From Pseudomonas sp. Irchel 3E13 (GTDB taxonomy: Bacteria > Pseudomonadota > Gammaproteobacteria > Pseudomonadales > Pseudomonadaceae), in the NCBI RefSeq assembly GCF_900187455.1, contig NZ_FYDX01000007.1, positions 248,001 through 312,000 on the forward strand: a DNA stretch of 64,000 nt, in the 5' to 3' direction. The notes under the pieces are model-generated. The model was not told where the DNA came from. It made no database searches and saw only the letters and a list, made by a program, of their open reading frames with translations. Both the position numbers and the translations under genes were made by a program. Positions 16,725-26,612 of the stretch are shown one piece after another; within the stretch, counting starts at the first letter, position 1; each line of letters starts with the position of its first letter.

Positions 16725-18461
16725 ATGAAAGACACCATTCGCCAGCTCATCCAGCAAGCCCTGACCCAACTCACCCTCGACGGTGTGCTGCCTGAAGGGC
16801 TGACGCCGGCGATCCAGGTGGAGAACGCCCGGGACAAGACCCACGGCGATTTCGCCAGCAACATCGCCATGATGCTGGCCAAGCCGGCCGGTATGAAGCC
16901 GCGCGACCTGGCCGAGAAGCTCATCGCCGCGCTGCCCGCCGACCCGCAGATCAGCAAAGTCGAGATCGCCGGCCCCGGCTTCCTCAATTTCTTCCAGAAC
17001 ACCCAGGCCCTGGCTTCGCGCCTGGACGCCGCCCTGGCCGACGCCAAGCTCGGCGTACACAAGGCCGGCCCGCAGCAGAAAGTGGTCATCGACCTGTCCG
17101 CGCCGAACCTGGCCAAGGAAATGCACGTAGGCCACCTGCGCTCAACCATCATCGGCGACGCCGTGGCCCGGGTCCTGGAGTTCCTCGGCGACGAGGTGAT
17201 CCGGCAGAACCACGTCGGCGACTGGGGCACCCAGTTCGGCATGCTGCTGGCCTACCTGGAAGAGAACCCGATCACCAGCGACGAGCTGTCGGACCTGGAA
17301 AACTTCTACCGCGCCGCCAAGAAGCGTTTCGACGAATCCGAAGCCTTCGCCGACCGTGCCCGTGGCCTGGTGGTCAAGCTGCAGGCCGGCGACGCCGACT
17401 GCCTGACGCTGTGGACCCGCTTCAAGGACATCTCGCTGTCGCACTGCCAGAAGACCTACGAACTGCTCAACGTCAAACTGACCCCGGCCGACGTGATGGG
17501 CGAAAGCGCCTATAACGACGACCTCGCCAACGTGGTCAGCGACCTCAAGGCCAAGGGCCTGCTGGTCGAAAGCAATGGCGCGCAGTGCGTGTTCCTCGAA
17601 GAATTCAAGACCGCCGACGGCGACCCGCTGCCCGTGATCGTGCAGAAGGCCGACGGCGGCTATCTCTACGCCACCACCGACCTCGCGGCCGTGCGCTACC
17701 GCAGCAACGTGCTGCACGCTGACCGCGCACTGTACTTCGTCGACCAGCGCCAGGCCCTGCACTTCCAGCAAGTGTTCGAAGTGGCCCGTCGCGCCGGCTT
17801 CATCAGCCACCCGATGCAGACCGAGCACATGGGCTTCGGCACCATGAACGGCGCGGACGGTCGTCCGTTCAAGACCCGCGACGGCGGCACCGTGAAGCTG
17901 ATCGACCTGCTGACCGAAGCCAAGGAACGCGCCTACACCCTGGTGAAGGAAAAGAACCCGGAGCTGCCGGAAGACGACCTGCGCGCCATTGCCAAGGTGG
18001 TCGGTATCGGCGCCGTGAAATACGCCGACCTGTCCAAGCACCGCACCAGTGACTACAGCTTCAACTTCGACCTGATGCTGAACTTCGAAGGCAACACCGC
18101 ACCTTACCTGCTATACGCCTACACCCGCGTGGCCGGCGTATTCCGCAAGCTCGGCAAGGACTTCAGCGAAGTTGAAGGTCAGATCGTTCTGCAGGCCCAG
18201 CAGGAACAGGACCTGGCCGCACGCCTGGCGCAGTTCGCCGAGATCCTCAACAACGTCGCCGAGAAAGGCACCCCGCACGTGCTCTGCAGCTACCTGTACG
18301 ACGTGGCCGGCCTGTTCTCCAGCTTCTACGAGAACTGCCCGATCCTCGGCGCCGAGACCCCGGAACAACAACAGAGCCGCTTGCGCCTGGCGGCCCTGAC
18401 CGGTCGCACCCTGAAACAGGGCCTGGAGCTGCTGGGCCTGGAAACCCTGGAGCGTATGTAA
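16725..18461 (+). CDS. argS: Arginyl-tRNA synthetase
   Basis: This class I synthetase charges tRNA-Arg. The 578-residue product starts [20 protein letters not shown] at 16725, behind GAAAGAGAA, and an earlier in-frame ATG at 16704 is less likely. It has the N-terminal Add1 domain, the HIGH-type HVGH in [13 protein letters not shown] near residue 128, [11 protein letters not shown] in place of KMSK, and an anticodon-binding C-terminal helix bundle ending [12 protein letters not shown]. The SPOR-domain gene starts one base after the stop region and is probably co-transcribed. Confidence 0.98.
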   Translation: MKDTIRQLIQQALTQLTLDGVLPEGLTPAIQVENARDKTHGDFASNIAMMLAKPAGMKPRDLAEKLIAALPADPQISKVEIAGPGFLNFFQNTQALASRLDAALADAKLGVHKAGPQQKVVIDLSAPNLAKEMHVGHLRSTIIGDAVARVLEFLGDEVIRQNHVGDWGTQFGMLLAYLEENPITSDELSDLENFYRAAKKRFDESEAFADRARGLVVKLQAGDADCLTLWTRFKDISLSHCQKTYELLNVKLTPADVMGESAYNDDLANVVSDLKAKGLLVESNGAQCVFLEEFKTADGDPLPVIVQKADGGYLYATTDLAAVRYRSNVLHADRALYFVDQRQALHFQQVFEVARRAGFISHPMQTEHMGFGTMNGADGRPFKTRDGGTVKLIDLLTEAKERAYTLVKEKNPELPEDDLRAIAKVVGIGAVKYADLSKHRTSDYSFNFDLMLNFEGNTAPYLLYAYTRVAGVFRKLGKDFSEVEGQIVLQAQQEQDLAARLAQFAEILNNVAEKGTPHVLCSYLYDVAGLFSSFYENCPILGAETPEQQQSRLRLAALTGRTLKQGLELLGLETLERM

Positions 18462-18462
18462 G

Positions 18463-19152
18463 TTGGCAGCCAAGAAGAAACCCGCCCCGAAGCGCGGCGC
18501 CAGCCGCTACCAGGCACCAGCGAAAAAGCCGATTCCGGGCTGGTTGTGGATGGCTATCGGCCTGACGGTCGGTGCTTTCATCGTGTTCCTGATGAAACTC
18601 GAACCGGGCCGGGATGAGGTCAAGCGGGAGAAACCCGAGCAGCAGAAGGCCGAAAAGGTCGCCGAGGCGAACAAGACACCGCCAAGTCCACAGCAGCCGG
18701 TGAAGCCGAAGTATGACTTCTATACCCTGCTGCCGGAGTCGGAAGTGATCGTGCCGCCGGAAGCCGTGCCTGAGAAAACCCCGCCCGTCCCGGCGCAGCC
18801 GCCGGTCACGCCAGCGGAAGCGGCGAAGATCGACACTGCCCGGGCCCAGGCCGCGCTCAACGGCGAGGTTCCGCCTCCGGCGCCGCCGGTGATCAAGCCG
18901 GCCGCCACCACGCAGTTCTATCTGCAGGCGGGCTCGTTCCGCAAACAGGCGGATGCCGACAAGGTGCGCGCGCAGATTATCCTGCTCGGCCAGTCGGTGC
19001 AGGTGGAGTCCGGTACGGTCAAGGAAGAGACCTGGTACCGGGTGCTGGTCGGCCCGTTCAGCAACCGTGAACAACTGACCGTGGCCCAGAAGCAACTGGC
19101 CGGCAGCGGCTTCAACAACCTGCTGTTGCAACAGCGCCAGACCCGCCAGTAA
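18463..19152 (+). CDS. FtsN-like SPOR-domain cell-division protein
   Basis: The 229-residue product begins with TTG at 18463, just after the argS stop (TAAGTTGGC). A basic Lys/Ala-rich cytoplasmic start is followed by one membrane helix (about residues 26-45, IPGWLWMAIGLTVGAFIVFL), a long Pro/Glu/Lys-rich linker and a C-terminal SPOR domain (from about 145, TTQFYLQAGSFRKQADADKV). SPOR domains bind denuded glycan strands at the septum. The position after argS is where Pseudomonas carries its FtsN-like gene; I leave the symbol open. Confidence 0.88.
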   Translation: MAAKKKPAPKRGASRYQAPAKKPIPGWLWMAIGLTVGAFIVFLMKLEPGRDEVKREKPEQQKAEKVAEANKTPPSPQQPVKPKYDFYTLLPESEVIVPPEAVPEKTPPVPAQPPVTPAEAAKIDTARAQAALNGEVPPPAPPVIKPAATTQFYLQAGSFRKQADADKVRAQIILLGQSVQVESGTVKEETWYRVLVGPFSNREQLTVAQKQLAGSGFNNLLLQQRQTRQ

Positions 19153-19165
19153 TCCTCGCGCCAAA

Positions 19166-19200
19166 AGAAAAGGCCCTGATGCGAATCAGGGCCTTTTTTT
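19166..19200. terminator. Intrinsic terminator after the SPOR-domain gene
   Basis: AGGCCCTGAT (19171-19180) and ATCAGGGCCT (19185-19194) form a perfect 10-bp stem with a GCGA loop, followed by seven Ts. The A-rich left flank lets it also serve the converging TM2 gene, whose stop overlaps it. Confidence 0.92.
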
Positions 19201-19618
19201 AGTAGCGCTGTTGCGCGTTCTTCATCGAAACCTGCGTATTCAGCGTCCAGAAGTCATACAGCACACCGAACAGGAACAACCCGCCAGTGAACAGGTAGAT
19301 CACGCCCGTGATCCATTTGCCCTGATACATGCGGTGTACGCCGAACACCCCGAGAAAGGTCAGCAGCAGCCACGCCACGGTGTAGTCCAACGGACCGGCG
19401 TGAAAGCGCAGGTCCGCTTCGCGGTCCATGGTCGGGATCAGGAACAGGTCGATCAGCCAGCCGATACCCAGCAGCCCGATGGTGCAAAACCAGATCGTCC
19501 CGGTGACCGGCTTGCCGTAATAAAAGCGGTGCGCGCCCAGAAAACCGAATATCCACAACAGGTAACCAATGACCTTGCTGTGGGTGTCAGGACGCCCTTC
19601 CTGTTGATAACCGTTCAT
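19199..19618 (-). CDS. TM2-domain membrane protein with two TM2 repeats
   Basis: The 139-residue product contains two copies of the TM2 unit. Copy one spans about residues 14-66 (GYLLWIFGFLGAHRFYYGK, then ending LIDLFLIP). Copy two spans about 78-128 (LLLTFLGVFGVHRMYQGKW, then LYDFWTLN). Each has the hallmark G-HR-Y-GK turn between two membrane helices. TM2 proteins are widespread in bacteria and their biochemical role is not established. The gene stands alone between two terminator and promoter regions. Confidence 0.85.
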   Translation of the reverse strand: MNGYQQEGRPDTHSKVIGYLLWIFGFLGAHRFYYGKPVTGTIWFCTIGLLGIGWLIDLFLIPTMDREADLRFHAGPLDYTVAWLLLTFLGVFGVHRMYQGKWITGVIYLFTGGLFLFGVLYDFWTLNTQVSMKNAQQRY

Positions 19619-19775
19619 TCATAGCCTCGCGCGGTTAGAGAAAAATTTTCTAAGTAAATATGTGACTTTTTCCGATCGAGCCGACGTATGACACTTTTGA
19701 GACGACCAGTGGATCAGAAAATGACCAAAAAGCTGTTATAAAGTTGCGCGCCTACACCAACAAGAGCCCTGCCTA

Positions 19776-20402
19776 ATGCGTTCATTTTTCAAGACATGGC
19801 TGACCATTTGCCTATTATTGCCACTGGCCGCCCACGCCACCAACCGTGAGCAACGTCTTCCCACCGGCTTTTCCGGATCGACCGCCCATTCCACGGCCAC
19901 CCGCTCTACCAAGAGCGTAGCCAGCAAGCCCCAGCACTCGCGCCGCAACCACGGCACCTCGCAGACGGTGGCACAGATGCCGCCGAGCCAGAGCAGCGAC
20001 GTGCTCAGCCGCGCCGTCAACCAGCTGGGTACGCCTTATCGCTGGGGCGGCAGCACCCCGGGCAAGGGCTTCGATTGCAGTGGCCTGGTCAAATACGCCT
20101 TCAACGACATCGACGCCGTCGACCTGCCGCGCACCTCGAACGCGATGGCCAGTGGCGACCACGGCGTGAAAGTCGATCGCAGCGACCTCAAGCCAGGTGA
20201 CCTGCTGTTCTTCAACATCAAGAGCCGCCGGGTAAACCATGTTGCCATCTACCTCGGCAACGACCGCTTCATCCACGCCCCGCGTACCGGCAAGCGCGTC
20301 ACCATCGACACGCTGAACAAGCCGTACTGGGACAAACGCTACGTGGTGGCCAAACGCGTACTGCCGCAACAGCAAGAACAGTTGCGCCTGGCCAAACGCT
20401 AG
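19776..20402 (+). CDS. NlpC/P60-family cell-wall peptidase (C40)
   Basis: The 208-residue product has a signal peptide (MRSFFKTWLTICLLLPLAAHA), a Ser/Thr/Arg-rich spacer and a C-terminal NlpC/P60 domain from about residue 75. The catalytic Cys is in FDCSGLVKYAFN, the His in VNHVAIYLG, and a third polar residue in RFIHAPRTG. Such enzymes cut gamma-D-Glu-diaminopimelate bonds in peptidoglycan stem peptides; the substrate of this one is inferred. Its stop overlaps the convergent pilT stop by 4 nt. Confidence 0.92.
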   Translation: MRSFFKTWLTICLLLPLAAHATNREQRLPTGFSGSTAHSTATRSTKSVASKPQHSRRNHGTSQTVAQMPPSQSSDVLSRAVNQLGTPYRWGGSTPGKGFDCSGLVKYAFNDIDAVDLPRTSNAMASGDHGVKVDRSDLKPGDLLFFNIKSRRVNHVAIYLGNDRFIHAPRTGKRVTIDTLNKPYWDKRYVVAKRVLPQQQEQLRLAKR

Positions 20403-21433
20403 AAGGCCGAGGGCGAACGCATGTTCGCCCGGGCACACTCCCCACTGATGTCTCCTCGCGCCAGCAACCCCTGAAGACAACTGTCCAGGGTTTGCATCCC
20501 CTGTCCCGCGCCGGTCTGCATCGCTGAATACAACTGCGCCTGTTTGCCTTCGCGAATCAGGTTGCGCACAGCGGGGGTCGCCACCAGGATCTCCTGCACG
20601 GCGACCCGCCCGCCTGCCGCTCGCGGCACCAGCACTTGCGACACCACAGCCCGCAACGACTCGGCCAACAAGCTGCGCACCATCGCCTTTTCCTCGCCGG
20701 CGAAGACATCGACGATGCGGTCGATGCTTTTCACCGCCGACGCCGTGTGCAGCGTCGCCAGCACCAGATGCCCGGTTTCCGCGGCGGTCAGGGCCAGGCG
20801 GATGGTTTCCAGGTCGCGCAGTTCGCCGAGCATGATGACGTCCGGGTCCTGACGCAGCGCCGCTCGCAAGGCCTGGGCGAAACCAAGGCTGTGGCGGTGG
20901 ATTTCACGCTGATTGACCTGGCTGCGCAGCGGCTCATGGATGAACTCGACAGGGTCTTCCAGCGTGAGGATGTGCAAGGCGCGCTGGCGATTCAGATGCT
21001 CCACCAGCGCGGCCAGGGTGGTGGACTTGCCCGACCCGGTGGGCCCGGTGACCAGCACCAGCCCGGAGTCGACGTCCACCAACCGCTTGAACGCCTCTCC
21101 CAGCCCCAGTTGTTCCAGGCTCGGCACCCGCTCCGGCAGCAAGCGCAAGACCGCCCCGGCGCCATGCAATTGCTCAAAGGCATTCACCCGGCAACGCGGT
21201 GCGTCCGGCAAGGCCACGGCGAAGTCCAGGTCGCGGCGCTCCTCGAACTCGCGCTGCTGCCGTTCAGTCATGATCTGCGCAAGCAGCGCCCGCATCGTCG
21301 CCGGTTCCAGAGGCGGCAGATCCAATGGACGCATCTGCCCATCCACACGGATATTCGGCACCCGGCCAGCCGCCAGGTGCAGATCGGAAGCGCTCTCCCT
21401 GAGCGCCAGGGCCAACAGCCCGGTCATTTCCAT
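20399..21433 (-). CDS. pilT: Type IV pilus retraction ATPase PilT
   Basis: PilT is the hexameric motor that depolymerises pilin during twitching. The start at 21433 (MEMTGLLALALRESASDLHL) gives 344 residues, the family length. It has the PAS-like N-domain, Walker A GPTGSGKST near residue 130, the Asp box and Walker B in QDPDVIMLGELRDLETI, the His box HLVLATLHTAS and the retraction motif VRNLIREGKQAQLYSAMQTG. It is divergent from yggS, as in P. aeruginosa. A longer frame to 21613 is an antisense extension into yggS. Confidence 0.96.
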   Translation of the reverse strand: MEMTGLLALALRESASDLHLAAGRVPNIRVDGQMRPLDLPPLEPATMRALLAQIMTERQQREFEERRDLDFAVALPDAPRCRVNAFEQLHGAGAVLRLLPERVPSLEQLGLGEAFKRLVDVDSGLVLVTGPTGSGKSTTLAALVEHLNRQRALHILTLEDPVEFIHEPLRSQVNQREIHRHSLGFAQALRAALRQDPDVIMLGELRDLETIRLALTAAETGHLVLATLHTASAVKSIDRIVDVFAGEEKAMVRSLLAESLRAVVSQVLVPRAAGGRVAVQEILVATPAVRNLIREGKQAQLYSAMQTGAGQGMQTLDSCLQGLLARGDISGECARANMRSPSAF

Positions 21434-21500
21434 AAGACTCCCCAAAGACTGACAAGCGGGTAGAATGCCCCGGACCCAATGACCCGCTGGCATCGAATCC

Positions 21501-22187
21501 ATGTCCACCATAGCAGACAACCTTTCCACGCTTGCCGGGCGCATCCAGGCCGCCGCCGCGGCTTGCGGACGTGACCCTGCGAGCATCCAGTTGCTGGCCG
21601 TGAGCAAGACCAAACCCGCCGAAGCTGTGCGTGAAGCCTTCGCCGCCGGCGTGCGCGATGTCGGCGAGAACTACCTTCAGGAAGCACTCGGCAAACAGCA
21701 ACAATTGACCGATCTGCCCTTGACCTGGCACTTCATCGGCCCCATTCAGTCGAACAAGACCCGCGCCATTGCCGAACATTTCGACTGGGTACACTCGGTG
21801 GATCGACTGAAAATCGCACAACGCCTCTCGGAACAACGCCCGGCCAACCTGGCGCCGCTGAACCTGTGCCTGCAGGTCAACGTCAGCGGCGAGGACAGCA
21901 AGTCCGGTTGCACGCCCGAAGACCTGCCGGCCCTGGCCGCCGCCGTCGCCGCGCTGCCGAACCTGCGCCTGCGCGGCCTGATGGCCATTCCCGAACCCAC
22001 CGACGACCGCGCCGCGCAAGACGCCGCCTTCGCCCGTGTGCGGGACCTTCAAGACAGCCTCGGACTGGGCCTCGACACCCTGTCCATGGGCATGAGCCAT
22101 GACCTGGAAAGCGCCATCGCCCAAGGCGCGACCTGGGTCCGCATCGGCACCGCGCTGTTCGGCGCCCGCGACTATGGCCAGGCCTGA
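21501..22187 (+). CDS. yggS: PLP homeostasis protein, YggS/PROSC family
   Basis: The 228-residue TIM-barrel protein binds pyridoxal phosphate and keeps free PLP balanced. The PLP lysine lies in LLAVSKTKPAEAV near residue 36. Further family blocks are VGENYLQEA, WHFIGPIQSNKTRAI and the C-terminal SMGMSHDLESAIAQGATWVRIGTALFG region, described here in part. It starts the yggS-proC-yggT series. Confidence 0.96.
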   Translation: MSTIADNLSTLAGRIQAAAAACGRDPASIQLLAVSKTKPAEAVREAFAAGVRDVGENYLQEALGKQQQLTDLPLTWHFIGPIQSNKTRAIAEHFDWVHSVDRLKIAQRLSEQRPANLAPLNLCLQVNVSGEDSKSGCTPEDLPALAAAVAALPNLRLRGLMAIPEPTDDRAAQDAAFARVRDLQDSLGLGLDTLSMGMSHDLESAIAQGATWVRIGTALFGARDYGQA

Positions 22188-22225
22188 TCCATGCACCTTT
22201 CACCTTCTTCTATCAAGGACCTGAC

Positions 22226-23044
22226 ATGAGCAAGACTCGTATTGCCTTTATCGGCGCAGGCAACATGGCCGCCAGCCTGATCGGCGGCCTGCGCGCCCAG
22301 GGCCTGGAAGCCGCGCAGATCCGCGCCAGCGACCCGGGCGCCGAGCAACGGGCGAAAATCCACGCCGAACACGGCATCGAACTGTTCGCAGACAACGCCA
22401 GCGCCGTCGAAGGCGCCGACGTTGTCGTACTGGCGGTCAAGCCGCAGGCCATGAAAGCGGTCTGCGAAGCCTTGAAGCCAAGCCTGAAACCCGAGCAACT
22501 GGTGGTCTCCATCGCCGCCGGCATCACCTGCGCCAGCATGAACAACTGGCTCGGCGCGCAGCCGATCGTTCGCTGCATGCCCAACACCCCGGCACTGCTG
22601 CGCCAGGGCGTGAGCGGCCTGTACGCCACCGCCGAAGTCAGCGCACAGCAACGCGAGCAAGCCGAGCAACTGCTTTCGGCGGTGGGCATCGCCCTGTGGC
22701 TGGACAGCGAGCAACAACTGGACGCGGTCACCGCCGTGTCCGGCAGCGGCCCGGCGTACTTCTTCCTGCTGATCGAGGCCATGACCGCCGCCGGCGAAAA
22801 GCTCGGCCTGCCGCGGGAAACCGCCTCCAGGCTGACCCTGCAAACCGCCTTGGGCGCCGCGCACATGGCAGTGTCCAGCGATGTCGACGCCGCCGAGCTG
22901 CGCCGCCGGGTCACCTCGCCCAACGGCACCACCGAAGCGGCAATCAAATCGTTCCAGGCTGATGGTTTCGAAGCACTGGTAGAGAAGGCGCTGGGCGCCG
23001 CGGCACATCGTTCGGCGGAAATGGCCGAACAACTGGGCAACTAA
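22226..23044 (+). CDS. proC: Pyrroline-5-carboxylate reductase
   Basis: The enzyme makes L-proline from pyrroline-5-carboxylate with NAD(P)H. The 272-residue product has the N-terminal Rossmann fold (IAFIGAGNMAASLIGGL, residues 6-22), the VLAVKPQ block, and the C-terminal dimer domain with AVSGSGPAYFFLLIEAM and SPNGTTEAAI. It lies 38 nt after yggS and 10 nt before yggT in one transcription unit. Confidence 0.97.
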   Translation: MSKTRIAFIGAGNMAASLIGGLRAQGLEAAQIRASDPGAEQRAKIHAEHGIELFADNASAVEGADVVVLAVKPQAMKAVCEALKPSLKPEQLVVSIAAGITCASMNNWLGAQPIVRCMPNTPALLRQGVSGLYATAEVSAQQREQAEQLLSAVGIALWLDSEQQLDAVTAVSGSGPAYFFLLIEAMTAAGEKLGLPRETASRLTLQTALGAAHMAVSSDVDAAELRRRVTSPNGTTEAAIKSFQADGFEALVEKALGAAAHRSAEMAEQLGN

Positions 23045-23054
23045 GGAGCGTGAA

Positions 23055-23645
23055 ATGATCGGACTGAGTACCGCTGCAATTTTCATCCTGCAGACCATCG
23101 GCAGTCTTTATCTGCTGATCATCATGCTGCGCTTCATCCTGCAACTGGTCCGCGCGAACTTCTACAACCCGCTCAGCCAGTTCGCCGTGCGCGCCACCCA
23201 GCCGCTGCTCAAACCCATGCGCCGGATCATCCCGAGCCTGTTCGGCCTGGACATGTCTTCGCTGGTGCTGGCGATCATCGTGCAGATGGCGCTGATGGGC
23301 GCGATCCTGATGCTGCTCTACGGCACCATCGGCAACCCGTTGCAGTTGCTGATCTGGTCGCTGATCGGGGTCACCGCGCTGTTCCTCAACATCTTCTTCT
23401 ACGCCCTGATCATCAGCGTGATCCTGTCCTGGGTCGCGCCAGGCAGCCACAACCCGGGCGCCGAGCTGATCAACCAGATCTGCGACCCGTTCCTCGCCCC
23501 GTTCCGCCGCATCCTGCCGAACCTGGGCGGCCTGGACATCTCGCCGATCCTGGCGTTCATGGCGCTCAAGCTGCTCGACATGCTGGTCATCAACAACCTC
23601 GCGGCCATGACCCTCATGCCCGAAGTGTTGCGTCGGCTGGTCTGA
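23055..23645 (+). CDS. yggT: YggT-family membrane protein
   Basis: The 196-residue inner-membrane protein has two YggT units, each with paired helices. The first contains LRFILQLVRANFYNPLSQF and the second ILSWVAPGSHNPGAELINQI; PLL-P-RRIIP-type loops recur in PLLKPMRRIIPS and FLAPFRRILPN. The family has been linked to osmotic and ion stress, but its activity is not established. It ends the yggS-proC-yggT series. Confidence 0.9.
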   Translation: MIGLSTAAIFILQTIGSLYLLIIMLRFILQLVRANFYNPLSQFAVRATQPLLKPMRRIIPSLFGLDMSSLVLAIIVQMALMGAILMLLYGTIGNPLQLLIWSLIGVTALFLNIFFYALIISVILSWVAPGSHNPGAELINQICDPFLAPFRRILPNLGGLDISPILAFMALKLLDMLVINNLAAMTLMPEVLRRLV

Positions 23646-23793
23646 TCGTAGCGTCAGCGACACCCGCCAGGCCCGCGCCACGAACACCCGTGGCGCCGGG
23701 CCCGGTATCGATTCCCGCATCCCCCGGCACATTGCTTGCCGCCCACTCCGGTGGTCTTTAGACTTACGCCTCATTCAGATGTGAGCAGGGTCG

Positions 23794-24933
23794 ATGTCCA
23801 CTGTCTTTCCCGAAGATTCGGTCGGTCTGGTAACACCGCAACTGGCGCAGTTCGACGAGCCCCTGGCCCTGGCCTGCGGTCGCGCCCTGGCCTCCTACGA
23901 GCTGGTCTACGAAACCTACGGCACGCTCAACAGCAGTGCCAGCAACGCCGTGCTGATCTGCCACGCGTTGTCCGGTCACCATCACGCCGCCGGCTACCAC
24001 AGCGCCGACGACCGCAAGCCCGGCTGGTGGGACAGTTGCATCGGCCCCGGCAAGCCCATCGATACCAACCGTTTCTTCGTGGTCAGCCTGAACAACCTCG
24101 GCGGCTGCAACGGCAGTACCGGCCCGAGCAGCGTCAATCCGGCGACCGGCAAGCCCTACGGCGCCGACTTCCCGGTGCTGACGGTGGAAGACTGGGTGCA
24201 CAGCCAGGCGCGCCTGGCCGACCGACTCGGCATCCACCAGTGGGCGGCGGTGGTGGGCGGCAGCCTCGGCGGCATGCAAGCACTGCAATGGACCATCACC
24301 TACCCGGACCGCGTGCGCCACTGCCTGGACATCGCCTCGGCACCCAAGCTCTCGGCCCAGAACATCGCCTTCAACGAAGTGGCACGCCAGGCCATCCTCA
24401 CCGACCCGGAATTCCACGGCGGTTCATTCCAGGACCAGGGCGTGATCCCCAAGCGCGGCCTGATGCTGGCCCGCATGGTGGGCCACATCACCTACCTGTC
24501 CGATGACTCCATGGGCGAGAAATTCGGCCGCGAGCTGAAGAGCGACAAGCTCAACTACGACTTCCACAGTGTCGAGTTCCAGGTCGAAAGCTACCTGCGC
24601 TACCAGGGCGAGGAATTCTCCGGCCGCTTCGACGCCAACACCTACCTGCTGATGACCAAGGCGCTGGACTACTTCGACCCGGCCGCCAGCCACGGCGGCG
24701 ACCTGGCCGCGACCCTGGCCCATGTCACGGCGGACTACTGCGTGATGTCCTTCACCACCGACTGGCGCTTCTCGCCGGCCCGCTCGCGGGAAATCGTCGA
24801 CGCCCTGATCGCCGCGCGCAAGAACGTCTGCTACCTGGATATCGACTCGCCTTACGGCCATGACGCCTTCCTGATCCCGACCCCGCGCTACATCCAGGGT
24901 TTCACCAACTACATGAACCGCATCGTCTGCTGA
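23794..24933 (+). CDS. metX: Homoserine O-acyltransferase (MetX type; probably succinyltransferase)
   Basis: This alpha/beta hydrolase-fold enzyme acylates homoserine for methionine synthesis. The 379-residue product has the nucleophile elbow [13 protein letters not shown] (Ser near 148), [14 protein letters not shown] near 55, [14 protein letters not shown] near 97, and the late Asp/His in [16 protein letters not shown]. Pseudomonas MetX enzymes are reported to use succinyl-CoA rather than acetyl-CoA, so a succinyltransferase is likely by family knowledge. It is followed by metW after 7 nt. Confidence 0.95.
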   Translation: MSTVFPEDSVGLVTPQLAQFDEPLALACGRALASYELVYETYGTLNSSASNAVLICHALSGHHHAAGYHSADDRKPGWWDSCIGPGKPIDTNRFFVVSLNNLGGCNGSTGPSSVNPATGKPYGADFPVLTVEDWVHSQARLADRLGIHQWAAVVGGSLGGMQALQWTITYPDRVRHCLDIASAPKLSAQNIAFNEVARQAILTDPEFHGGSFQDQGVIPKRGLMLARMVGHITYLSDDSMGEKFGRELKSDKLNYDFHSVEFQVESYLRYQGEEFSGRFDANTYLLMTKALDYFDPAASHGGDLAATLAHVTADYCVMSFTTDWRFSPARSREIVDALIAARKNVCYLDIDSPYGHDAFLIPTPRYIQGFTNYMNRIVC

Positions 24934-24940
24934 GGAATCC

Positions 24941-25561
24941 ATGAGAGCCGATTTGGAAATCATCCAGGACTGGATCCCCGCCGGCAGCCGCGTGCTCGAC
25001 CTCGGTTGCGGTAACGGTGAACTGCTGGCTTCGCTGCGCGACACCAAGCAGGTCGCGGGCTATGGCCTGGAAATCGACGCCGACAACATCGCCCAGTGCG
25101 TGGCCAAGGGCGTCAACGTCATCGAACAGGACCTCGACAAGGGCCTGGGCAACTTCGCCAGCAACAGCTTCGACGTGGTGGTCATGACCCAGGCCCTGCA
25201 GGCCGTGGAGTACCCGGACCGGATCCTCGACGAAATGCTGCGGGTGGGCCGCCAGTGCATCATCACCTTCCCCAACTTCGGCCATTGGCGCTGCCGCTGG
25301 TACCTCGCGACCAAGGGTCGCATGCCGGTCTCGGACTTCATGCCGTATACCTGGTACAACACACCGAACATCCATTTCTGCACCTTCGAAGACTTCGAGG
25401 CGCTGTGCAGCGAACGCCGTGCGCAAGTCCTCAACCGCCTGGCGGTGGACAATCGTCACCGCAACGGATGGGGCGGCCGGCTTTGGCCTAATCTTTTAGG
25501 GGAAATCGGCATTTATCGTGTAAGCAGCCCCGGCCTGCAGGAGCACAAGGTCGCGGTATAA
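24941..25561 (+). CDS. metW: MetW, methyltransferase-fold methionine biosynthesis partner
   Basis: The 206-residue protein has a SAM-binding methyltransferase fold with motif [16 protein letters not shown] near residue 20 and [10 protein letters not shown] near 62. MetW is required with MetX for homoserine acylation in Pseudomonas, although its own reaction is uncertain. It sits directly behind metX, supporting joint action. Confidence 0.95.
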   Translation: MRADLEIIQDWIPAGSRVLDLGCGNGELLASLRDTKQVAGYGLEIDADNIAQCVAKGVNVIEQDLDKGLGNFASNSFDVVVMTQALQAVEYPDRILDEMLRVGRQCIITFPNFGHWRCRWYLATKGRMPVSDFMPYTWYNTPNIHFCTFEDFEALCSERRAQVLNRLAVDNRHRNGWGGRLWPNLLGEIGIYRVSSPGLQEHKVAV

Positions 25562-25584
25562 CCCGCCCACCAGAGGATACGATC

Positions 25585-26019
25585 ATGCGTCGCCTAGCCA
25601 TGTTTCTGTTCAGCCTGTGCCTGGCCCTGCCAGTGCTGGCTGCCGATGCCGCAAAACCGGAGCGCAAGGAAGTCTTCGGCGATGTCACCGTGCATTACAG
25701 CGTCTTCAACTCCGCCTTCCTGCAGCCGGCCACGGCACAGGCCAGCGGGCTGGTACGCAGCAAGAACCAGGGCGTACTGAATATCACCGTGCTCAAGGGC
25801 GGCAAGCCGAGCACCGCGAGCGTCAGCGGCACCATCAGCGACCTGACCAGCCGCAAGAGCAACCTGAGCTTCAAGCAGGTCACCGACCAGGGCGCCGTCT
25901 ATTACCTGGCCCAGTTCCCGGTGGACCAGCCCGAAACCCTGACCTTCTCGATCACGGTCGGCTCGGGCGACGCCAACAACACCTTCAGCTTCAACCAGGA
26001 AGTCTTCCCAGGCGAATGA
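25585..26019 (+). CDS. DUF4426-family periplasmic protein
   Basis: The 144-residue product has a signal peptide ([22 protein letters not shown]) and a beta-rich mature part with [18 protein letters not shown] near residue 34. Function is unknown. The gene is conserved between metW and rdgB in Pseudomonas. Its stop overlaps the rdgB start. Confidence 0.85.
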   Translation: MRRLAMFLFSLCLALPVLAADAAKPERKEVFGDVTVHYSVFNSAFLQPATAQASGLVRSKNQGVLNITVLKGGKPSTASVSGTISDLTSRKSNLSFKQVTDQGAVYYLAQFPVDQPETLTFSITVGSGDANNTFSFNQEVFPGE

Positions 26020-26612
26020 TGAACATCAAGCAACTCGTATTGGCCAGCCACAACGCCGGCAAACTCAAGGAACTGCAGGCCATGCTCGGTGACACCGTGC
26101 AACTGCGCTCCATCGGTGAATTCAGCAGCGTCGAGCCGGAAGAAACCGGCCTGTCGTTCGTCGAGAACGCCATCCTCAAAGCCCGCAATGCCGCGCGCAT
26201 CTCCGGCCTGCCGGCACTGGCCGACGATTCGGGCCTGGCGGTGGACTTCCTCGGCGGCGCACCGGGTATCTATTCGGCGCGTTATGCCGACGGCAAGGGC
26301 GACGCGGCGAACAACGCCAAGCTGCTGGACGCGCTGAAAGATGTACCGGAAGCCGAACGTGGCGCGCAGTTCGTCTGCGTCCTGGCGCTGGTCCGCCACG
26401 CCGACGATCCACTGCCGATCCTCTGCGAAGGGCTGTGGCACGGCCGCATCCTGACCGCCGCCAGCGGCGAACACGGCTTCGGCTACGACCCGCTGTTCTG
26501 GGTCCCGGAGCGTGAATGCTCCAGCGCCGAACTGGCGCCGGCCGAGAAGAACCAACTGAGTCACCGCGCCCGCGCCATGAGCCTGCTGCGTCAACGTCTG
26601 GGCCTGGCATGA
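26016..26612 (+). CDS. rdgB: dITP/XTP pyrophosphatase (RdgB/HAM1)
   Basis: The enzyme hydrolyses non-canonical purine triphosphates such as dITP and XTP, keeping them out of DNA. The 198-residue product starts [20 protein letters not shown]; either of the two ATG codons (26016 or 26019) could serve. It contains the [10 protein letters not shown] substrate loop, [22 protein letters not shown] in part, and [12 protein letters not shown]. It overlaps the DUF4426 stop and the hemW start. Confidence 0.95.
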   Translation: MMNIKQLVLASHNAGKLKELQAMLGDTVQLRSIGEFSSVEPEETGLSFVENAILKARNAARISGLPALADDSGLAVDFLGGAPGIYSARYADGKGDAANNAKLLDALKDVPEAERGAQFVCVLALVRHADDPLPILCEGLWHGRILTAASGEHGFGYDPLFWVPERECSSAELAPAEKNQLSHRARAMSLLRQRLGLA

